NCBI RefSeq assembly: GCF_003589595.1
Contig: NW_020653337.1
Coordinates: forward strand, 2,276,178 to 2,340,177
DNA from: Hyposmocoma kahamanoa
Lineage: Eukaryota; Arthropoda; Insecta; Lepidoptera; Cosmopterigidae
Direction of reading: 5' to 3'
Length of the DNA: 64,000 nt
In this document: positions 50,201 through 60,800 of the stretch, piece by piece
Position numbering within the stretch: position 1 is the first letter of the stretch
Layout of the letters: each line of letters opens with the position of its first letter
Made by a program: the position numbers and the translations under genes
Notes under the pieces: generated by a model
The model's input: the letters and a program-made list of their open reading frames with translations, nothing else
What the model was told of the DNA's origin: nothing
The model's database searches: none

Positions 50201-53200
50201 AAAAATAATGTCAATCATTTAAATAATTTTCTTTTTCTTACATCATGTCTGTTTTATATAATATCAAGTGACTGGACGAACAAGTCGTGCGCCTGATGGT
50301 AAGCTACACGCCTGTCCATAACAGTTGCAGTGCCACTCAGAGCTTTAAATTGCAAAGATCTGGGAGGCACTGCCACTGCACCCGTCACCCTCAAACGTAA
50401 GTTGACAAGTCCCATGTGCCTGTAATTTCACCAGCACCCTTACCCTTTAAAACCGGAACACTGTAATGCTGACATTACTGCTTGGCGTCAGAAATAGGTA
50501 AGGTGACAGTACTATCCTGGACGAACTCTTTCACAAGGAGCTCTACTGCTTCTTAAAATTGCAAACTCAAAATCAAACTCAAAATAATCTTTATTTCATA
50601 GGTAAGCATTATTACACTTGAAATCGTCACAATGGTTAAACTCTACCGCTCATTCGTAAGGCAGATTCCCCTGAGAAGAATGAGCAAGAAACTCTAGGGG
50701 TTGCTCTTTGTAAATAGCATTTACAATATTTTTTATATTTTATTTGAAACATCAGACTACCTCCATGAGCTAAACGGGTTACTACCACGGATTTTTGTCA
50801 TCCAAGTACGCAGAAGTTGTATAATAACCTTTAGTATAAAGTTTTTGTTTCACTATAGTTTTAAACCTCGTGAAAGGCAAATTTTGTATATCAACCGGAA
50901 TCTTGTTATAGAAGCGCATACATTGCCGCTTAAATGATTTTTTGACTTTGTGAAGACGACTATCAAGAAAAGCTAGTTTATTTCTATTCCTCGTATTAAT
51001 GTTATGTCTGTCACTATTTTTCATAAATAAATTACTATTCCTTTTAACATAAATTACATTTTCATAAATGTACTGTGAGGCTAGTGTAAGAATGTTAATT
51101 TCCTTAAACTTATCTCTCAAAGATACTTTGGGGCCCAGATTGTAAATTGCCCTAACTGCACGTTTCTGCAGGACAAAGATTCTATTGATATCGGCGGCAT
51201 TACCCCAAAGCAAAATGCCGTGCATTGCATGATTATATGGCCTGTGTCATGTATGACATTTTTTAAACTCGAATTACGCCACTTTAATATTGGGGTGCGA
51301 TATCATCATAGTTTACTCACAGTGATCTCAGTAAAGAGATGAGCCAGACACGTGAACACGTCTTGAGAGATGTTGAGTGTCTGTCCAGCGAGCGTAGGTG
51401 GCGCCACCAGCAGGTACAGCAGCTTGTCAGCCAAAACTGGCAGATAGCGGGCCAGGGTTTCCACGTTGGCTGTTGGTAGCTCTGATATGCTGTTGACAAG
51501 AGAAAATCGTGTCTTTGTGTTTGGTTTTTGAACGATTTTTTAGCCGCAGCGCCATCTAAGAGAAAACTATGAAAGTATTTCGTCAACCAGTTAGATACCT
51601 TTACAGCTACCAGCTCCGGCTAGAGATGTCGCTATTCACTGTATTTAAATTTTTATTGAATTGATATTCAATTATTTTTTATGTGAAATTNNNNNNNNNN
51701 NNNNNNNNNNNNNNNNNNNNNNNNNNNNNNNNNNNNNNNNNNNNNNNNNNNNNNNNNNNNNNNNNNNNNNNNNNNNNNNNNNNNNNNNNNNNNNNNNNNN
51801 NNNNNNNNNNNNNNNNNNNNNNNNNNNNNNNNNNNNNNNNNNNNNNNNNNNNNNNNNNNNNNNNNNNNNNNNNNNNNNNNNNNNNNNNNNNNNNNNNNNN
51901 NNNNNNNNNNNNNNNNNNNNNNNNNNNNNNNNNNNNNNNNNNNNNNNNNNNNNNNNNNNNNNNNNNNNNNNNNNNNNNNNNNNNNNNNNNNNNNNNNNNN
52001 NNNNNNNNNNNNNNNNNNNNNNNNNNNNNNNNNNNNNNNNNNNNNNNNNNNNNNNNNNNNNNNNNNNNNNNNNNNNNNNNNNNNNNNNNNGCCTATTGCT
52101 TGATCTCAAACTAAGGAGTTCCTAAGGGCACTATCCAGAAAACATAGACAAGAACCAATTTAGAAAATTGATGATCTAACTTGATATATAGAATCAATTT
52201 ACATTGCCGCGGAACGGTTTAGAAGCCAATTTATGTAACGTAATTGTGCATAGATTATGAACATTATGTCACTTGTGTAACGTAGAAACTACAGGCAGGT
52301 GCGGGAATTCCTGAAACTGCACGAGAATTCTCTAGTTTGTACGTTACACAAATTGACATACCTTTTTTTGTTAACCTATTATGTCCCATTGCTAGGCAAA
52401 GGTCTCCCCCAAAATCCGCCATTGCTCCGTGTCATTAGCAATATCCCACCACTCCCTCTCAAACCCATCAAGATCGTCCCGCCAACGCGTTCTCGGCCGT
52501 TCTCGGCCGTCCCCACCGTCTCATAACATAATCTCCGTAATATAAAGTTATGGTCTCAAAAATTTGCTATATAACGATGTATAACAACACACTTTCCATT
52601 GCGAATCATCGTCATGATCAACATCTCACTGCTGAGCACGGGTCTTCTCTCAGGAAAAGGATTAGTCCACAGGCAGTCCACTGGCCCTATGTTGGGGACT
52701 TTACACGTTTTCCGAATGTTGTGAACCCTTCTTCGGCGTGAAAGAAAGAAAGAATTGCAAAAAGATTTAATGTAATATGATTATAATATGATTGTTTTCA
52801 AACAAACTAGGATCTCAGGACCATGTCGTAATTTACTTACCTAGCTCGAAGTTCGGCTTCCATATTAGACAGGCCAATCCTGGGCGGAATGTTCCCCTCT
52901 TGCACTGCTTCGCATGCCATGGAAAATCGTTCTATGTAGCCATCCTGAAAAGGGTGAAAATTTTAAACAATGATATTATTAATATGGTGCTATTGTGTGC
53001 CTATTTACAAAGAGTATCCCCTAGAGCTTCTTACTCGTTTTCCTCAGGAGAATTTACTTTACGAATAAATCAATGTGACAATTTAATAATCGACTTCAAA
53101 AAAAGAGAGAGGGAACGTCCTCCCAATTCGACTGTATATAGTTTTGCATACACGATAACTCCGGTATTTGTGAACCGATTTTGATGGTTCCTTTTTGTTG

Positions 53201-54728
53201 GAAAGAGTGTACCTCAATATTGGTCCCTTTGAAATTTAAAGAGGGTGGCAAACTAGGAGATGAATCCGGTTTCGTGCTCTTTCCGGTAACCGATTTCAAT
53301 AAAACTTGGCAAATAGATGTAATTCTATGAACTTTGAGGTTTGTATTTTTGCAAAAAGTTATTTCAAGTAAAATTGCTTACCTTTGAAATAAAGGTCTGT
53401 TTGATTTGTTTTTTTTTTAAGATGGTAAGCGACACGCCTGTCCACGACAGTTGCAGCGCCACTCAGAGTTTTAAATTGTAAAGGGGAAATGCCACTGCGC
53501 CCGTCACTCTGAGACATAAGTTTGTCAACTTATGTCTCAGAGTGACGGGCGTAGTCATCCTTACCCTTCAAAACCGGAACGCAGTAATGATCATATTACT
53601 GCTTGACTGTAGAAACAGGTTAGGTGGCAGTCCTCCCCTGGACTAAAAAACTTGATACTTACCAGTGGATGTACAGTAGAATGAGCATCTAAGGCAATGC
53701 TGAATATTGGTTTATGGTTGTCGATCCATCGCGTCCCAGGGAGGAGGACGTCCGGGAATATGTAGGAGTAGTTCGCTGGGGGCTCCTCCTGCATCACTGG
53801 TAGGTTGAATTCTCCGCAGGTCAGTTTGCCGTTACGGCAGAGTGGTAGCCACTGGAAGATAAAAGTTTGGTTGATTGTTTATCGTTGATAACATCTGCAA
53901 GTTTATTGTGACAGTCCAGTAAACACAGAACATGTCCCAATGCTCTTACTTAATAATAATAACAACAAAAATAACATGTAGAAGAGAACTGAAAAAAAAT
54001 TGTAAATACGTTAAACTGAATTTGGCGACTAGAAAAGGCATATATTGTCCCTTTTGTCCTTTCCTCTAATAGGCGTTATCCCAAACCATCTTCGCCATAA
54101 CCTCAAATTATTATATTTTAAGGAAACTTTCTATACAAACTTGCAATACATATTGATACATAGAATCCATGGCCAAAAATGCAGCCAGGAAGTTTGTTAA
54201 CTTTTCCAGGGCACACCCTGGAAAGGTTAAGAAACAAAAAAAGGTTAAAAAAGGTTAAAGCAACTGTCCCGGTGTGAAGTAAAGCCACAGCTTTACTTCA
54301 CACCGGGACAGTTGCTCCAGCTGCACCAAGCACAAGTCCGGTTTGTGTGTGAAGTAGTTCTGCTAAATATCATCTGCCCTCTTTGGATTCAGTTGAAAAG
54401 TGTGTCATGACTCGAATTTAATAGAGGCGAAGCTGCAGAGCCTTGAACACCGCAGTAAAGTTACGTAACGTTAAGTTAGTTAGATATTCTACAAGATACA
54501 TCACGGAGTAGACTGAGGTTCCAGCTCTAAGTTGTGGACATTTCAAATATTCGTACGAAGCTTTTCACTTACACATTTACATGACGAACAGGTAAGGAGT
54601 GGAATTCCCTGCCTGCAGATTTATTCCCCGAACGCTATAATTTGGCCTTTTCAAGGCGAGAGTGAATGTCTTGACGTCTAACTGATGTTATATATATATA
54701 TATATACACACATATGTGTATATATATG

Positions 54729-54811
<83 letters not shown>

Positions 54812-57800
54812 TATATATAAAATATACTATATAATATAGAGTTAGACATCAAAGTAAAAGAGAGTTTCGTCAATATAATTAAATTACATTAAAAAAAATT
54901 ATAACAATGTTACAAAACGGGCAGTTTTAGCGGTGTTTGACTTACAGAGTACCCGACGGGAGTTTCAACGTTCTTCTCCTGCTCGGGAGCCACGGGTTTG
55001 CGTTGGCAGGAGACATGCATGAACGTGAACAACAGGTGGTGCTGGTCGCCGAGGTCTGCAGGCAGCTTGATCTTGATCTCGTCGTAGAGAGACGGGTTCC
55101 TATAGAGGAGGGAATAAATGGAATGAACCGGCAAGGGATATAGAGTACAATGACCAAAAGGAACATCATCAGTTGGTAAGATCAATATTATGGTCAGTAT
55201 GGTCATGGGTTCAAGTCCCATCGGGTCGAAAAGTTTTATCTGTGTTTGACTTTTGTATTAATTATAATAAAAAGTTATGGAGTTATTTCACAAAAAATCT
55301 CAACATGAGGCGGCACACCTCTAGTCGAACGACGAGCCCTAGTGCGCAGGCGCCAGCGGGGCAGGCATGAGGTGCGGGCGCGGCCCAGGCTCCGTAATCC
55401 AGTCGCGCGTCGGCAGCGCCAGTGCCCAACAAATCATTCTCAACGCCAGACTGCTACACTTGGTAGCAGCCCCCCGGCTCATAAACTTTCCACAAATTAA
55501 CGCACCTTCTCATTGTTTTTAGAGTCATAAATGTATTAAACGTTCGGTACCGGCACCAACCTCTTTTATTCAGTTGGTCAGGGCACTACATCGAGTATAT
55601 TGCCAGAAATAGAGACGAAATAAGGGCCATACATTCCTGGTCATCAGTGGTAGATCACTTATAAATATCAACTCTCGTTTGCACTGAAATTACAAATTAG
55701 AAAGCTGAAATAGTATAGCGCCAACAACTGACCTGTGTGTACGTCTCCGTATATTCCAAAAATATTCTGTATTTATTGTAATAAAGATAATATCTCTAAC
55801 AATGGCATGCTGTTCCATTCGGTGGTGTGGAGAAAAACAGCAAAACATCTAATTATAAAACAAACGGAATCAAATTTAATCGGTATATTAATATTAAATA
55901 TGTAATTTTGCAATTTTCGTCCATTATAGCAAAGCTCAAGGTTAACTGATCGATTTGAAGTGAAACAGTTGACGACACCCGTCAATTGTTTAGAACTCGG
56001 GCTAGCCAATCGGAGCGCAGTTGTCACAGTAATGATATGGCAGAATAGTTTTCAAACAAATTAAATGACATTTCGTTTCTATTTCTGGTTATATACTCGA
56101 TGGGCACTACCAACAAATACATTTGATCAAAAACGACGTCGAGCGAGAGTGAATAGGCACTATTTAAGTGTGCATGCTATATCGTCACCTCATCGTCGCT
56201 TTCCATCAGATGAGATGGAGGTCAAATGCGCAGTTATTTATTTATTAAAAAACTTTTAGATTGATATTTAAATTACTTGGTTTTGGTGCCTTTTCTTTCT
56301 TAATGTTATTGTTTGTATGTTTTCTGTTTAAATAAATTTTAAGTACACTTCTTGTATTTCTCACTCCTCAATAGCATCCGAATCCAATTGATACAGTCCG
56401 CTATACGCCTAGTTTTTATTGTTTTTTTTTCTTATTTATGAACGACTTATTTGATATTTTATAAATGTTTAAACTGCCTCTGTGGCCGAATGGTTACCAT
56501 ACTGGACTGCCACGCAGAGGTCCTAGGTGCGATTTCTGGGCCGGGAGAAATATTTGTATGGCCTACATTTATTTCTCTCGTGAGTTTAGGTGTAATTTGT
56601 GGTTGTCTATGTGTCTATGGCACCCGCGACGCAGGGTTTCCCTAGTTCGGGGCTATGTTGAGTGTGTGCGTTACTATTATTATTATTATTTTGTATTTTA
56701 TAATGAATTTTGCATATCAAATAAACACCATTTTATTTTTATTTTTAGTGATATATAATATAACAATAACAACTAAGAGGTAGCATTTTCCATAGGTTTA
56801 AAACCTTTAATGAATAAATAAAATTAAACGTCATCATTTAAACTTACTTGTTGTGATACAGGACGGTTGTGTACGACTCTGTGCCGTGTTCAGGGCAGGA
56901 ACTGCGACCAAATATGTTCGGCAACGCCATTGCCTGGTCTTCGCCTGACATTAGCTGGATTCGTACCTGTTTATAACAAAAATGTGATATCGAGTTACAG
57001 GTTGAAATTACCTAATATAACTTAATCTTAAACTAGAGAACTCTCCGTACTATGAGTATTAGAATCTAGAATCTGCTTCACATTAGTCATTGGGTGTATA
57101 TGTATTTATAGGTTGATTATGTATCAATATAGTCGTATGCTATATGTTATATATCGCATGTACATTTTATATCGTGTATAATACTTAGTTATTTATAAAT
57201 TTTCATTTATTTGTGCCTTATTTATGTGTTTTTATTTGTCGTGTGCACCCGTTATTTATTTTGAACTCAGCCCTCCGAATGAGAATGCCTAATGGCAATA
57301 AGTCCGCCATTTTTACTTTGTGTGCAAAGTTTAAATAAATAGAATAACGAAATTAACTCAACTTTTTTTTTATAATACCAATTGTGGGACGAACACGTCG
57401 TGCGCCCGGTGGTAAGCGACACGCCTTTCCATAACAGTTGCAGTGCCACTCAGAGCTTTAATCGAAAAGATCTTAGGGGCTCTGCCACTGTGTCCGTCAT
57501 CCTGAGACATAAGTTGTCAAGTCCCATTGCGCTTGTAATTTGCCGACGTACTCAGCGGTAGGCACTTATCGCGTAACCTTAAGCGAGTGACGGGGCCCTG
57601 CCCCCGTGCGGAAAACTTGGCGTGCGGACAACGCGCCCACGAAATGTTTGTCTCACGTTGGTACAGGATGCTGACATCTTTTACGACAGCATTAGCAACT
57701 AATTTCACACCCCGGACACTCAATACAACAGTCGAAATTTATTAACCTACTACATCTACATGGTACTGCCTCTGTGGCCGATTACGTTACGTGGTCAGAG

Positions 57801-60800
57801 CGGCAACATAGCGAAAGTTCTAACGCGAATCAGTTATCTATAATTCTATTATTGGAATCCTAATAATATGATATGATATTGTATTTTTCATTAACTAGAA
57901 TAATATTGAAGATTTTTTTAAATATAAAAAGTGCTTAAAATGTTATATTTCGGATAGGCGCGTTTAAATAAGATAACCAAGTATTTGAAATTGCTTGTCC
58001 AACTTTATCATTAGCTAGTAAATAATTATATTCACTACATAACATTTATCAACATTACAAATTGAAAATTCGAAAACCCTTGTCTACTAGTTCATGAACT
58101 TATGACGTCTTATTATATTGATATAAGTAATCTGTAATATAATTTATATTATATATTACTATGTACTAAATTAATGAAGAAAACAATAACTGAATGAGTC
58201 TCAGATAAGTTTTTTTACTTAATGCGATTCATCTTTTAGAAAACGAAAGAAACTCCTCTCTTTACCCCGATCAGACGACGATAAACAGGCGTACAGAGCA
58301 CGACTGTTACAAATAACGTATAATAATGTTATATACTAACGTACAAGTTTCATAATGAATTGTAGTATAGATAGACTATATTTATAGTCTAACTGCAACA
58401 TGTGGTGCGTATTGCTTGGTTAGCATTTAAGTTTACATTTTATTTTATATTGTATTATTTACTCACTTATATTCTGGAGACCGAACAATAAACATGTCTC
58501 TTTAAATCAACGTATTTCACTCTACCATCTACGTCCATCCTTTTTAATAATATGAGATGGCGACCCATACCAGCCAACTTATCTTTTGTGAAGAACAGTA
58601 AATTTGAACTACACTCGCAAGCAACCAAACCGACTCAATGTCTAAGCGCGCATTCAGAGTAGGTTTTATCAAAAAGTTTACAACCGAATTATAAAAACGT
58701 TATATGTTTAAAATGCTTGAAACTTCAGCTTTAAAAATGTATCATTAGCATCAATATCGATTCAGTAGTTTAAAAAAAAATAAAATATGCAGTACAGGGA
58801 AATTTACTCGCGGTACCCAGTACGAGTTGGGCGAACAACTAACCCTATAAAACCTCCCGCACGCGGCTTATGCCTACAGCCGCTTTCCAGAAGTTGACCT
58901 GAACGCATCTCCGTGAATCGCCATCACTATTTTGACAAAACCATGGATACAACACCGGAAGAAGCCGTTCAAGTTGTTGCTCTTTTGCAACAGGGACTTA
59001 GTCAGCGATCTAACGCTGCTCCACTGCACCTAAGCCAATCTGCTGTATCAAGGGTATACAGAAGATTTCTAGAGACTGGTGTATTCGACCGGAGGCCGAG
59101 AACCAGCCGTCACAGGTGCACAACTCAAATCGACGATCGGTTCATAGTCTCTACATCTCAACGAAATCGCCACCTGACTGGTGTCGACGTACAGCAAGAG
59201 CTAAGACGTGTTCGAGGAGTGGCTGTAAGCGAGTGGACAGTTCGAAGACGCCTGAGGGAAGGCAACTATACACCAAAACGTCCTGCAACTGGTCCGAAAT
59301 TGACGACAAGCCATCGACAAGCGCGCCTGCAATTTGCTAGAGAGCACCTCAATTGGAACCACGAGCAATGGCGGGCTGTCTTGTTTACTGACGAGTGCAG
59401 AATGTGTCTGCATGGCAGTGATAGAAGAGGTCGGGTGTATAGGCGCCCAGGTGAACGATTTTCGCAGTGCTGTTTCGCTGAAACTGTTGCATATGGCGGC
59501 GGCTCTTGTATGATGTGGGCTGGAATTTCTTTAGACGAGAAAACCGAACTCGTTTTCGTGCCTGGGGGGACCGAGGAGGAGGATTGACAGCCGATCGGTA
59601 TATTACCGATATACTCCTAGAACATGTTGTTCCGTACACGGGGTTTGTCGGCGATAACTTCTTATTGATGCACGATAATGCCCGGTGTCACACTTCGCGT
59701 ATAACTAAGCGGTTTCTGGAAGAAGTCCGTATACAGACCATGGACTGGCCAGCGCTTAGTCCAGACATGAATCCCATCAAACATTTATGGGACGAGCTCA
59801 AACGAAGGGTCCGAGCCAGAAATCCGGAAAACCTTCAAATATCAATGAGCTCAAGACGGCGTTGTTAGAGGAATGGGACGGAATTCCTCAAGAAGTTATT
59901 AAAAAGTTAATCAGGTCAATGAAAAATCGACTACAAGCTGTTACTAGAGCTAGAGGGGGTAACACCAAATATTAATTAAATAAATTTATTATTATTATTT
60001 TACTTTTTTTTGTTTTAATTTGAATAACAATCTCCATAAATTATTTTTCTAAATTCCTATTTTCCCTAATTGTTAACTCTATTACTATTATTTCAAAAAC
60101 CACGCAATCGATTTTTATGCTAATGAGACCATCTTAAAGCTAAAGTTTCATGCTATCAGAAAATAAGACATTTTTATTAATTGACTGGGTAGTTTTTGAT
60201 AAAAACTACTTTATATGCAGGTGTAGGGTCTGAGTCGGTTTGGTTGCTCGCGAGTGTACATAACAATGAAGATTTCTAGACAGAGAATTTAATATCAAGA
60301 AAGAAAAAAGAAGATCAATTTATAGAAGATCAAGAAGAAAAACTATAGAAGAAAACTAATTGAAGCAAAATTATATTGAAGAATATATTATAGAAGAAAA
60401 GAATAGAAGACAAATTATAGAAGAAAAATCATGAAAGAAAAATTATAGAAGAAACATTACAGAAGATTAAAATTAAAAAAAGAAGAGTTAACGTTATAGA
60501 AGACTGCAAGAAAGAAGAAACGCGTACGCGCGGTGTCCAGGGTAATATGTATGTGTGGTAATATTATTCTCTCATATGTAATATGAGAGAATAAATGAAA
60601 ATTATATTCAAATATCAAAGCCGTCTCAGCGCGATAAGGCTCGCCGACAGCCTTGTTGTCGTTCTGTCAATGTGACCGTCAATGTGCGGGGCGTGGTGCT
60701 GTATCTAAAGCTAGGGAGGGGCGGAGAGTGTCCATTCTCGTTACTTTTTTGTTCTCTGCTAATTTGTAAAGCAAACCTAGCGTATCAGATATGTATGTAG

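Noticed and set aside
51482..51489. Alternative exon 7 acceptor 7 bases inside (ATATCAG)
   Set aside because: It would break the phase with the AG| donor of exon 6.
51661..52125. Open frames on both strands over the second gap
   Set aside because: They are produced by N bases, not by sequence.
56474..56545. tRNA gene (Ser/Leu-like)
   Set aside because: The same sequence recurs with the same 3' body at 14344, 37169 and 41036; it is the head of SINE family B.
58913..58942. Earlier start codon for transposase B
   Set aside because: The codon at 58913 is GTG; the ATG at 58943 begins the conserved start [12 protein letters not shown].
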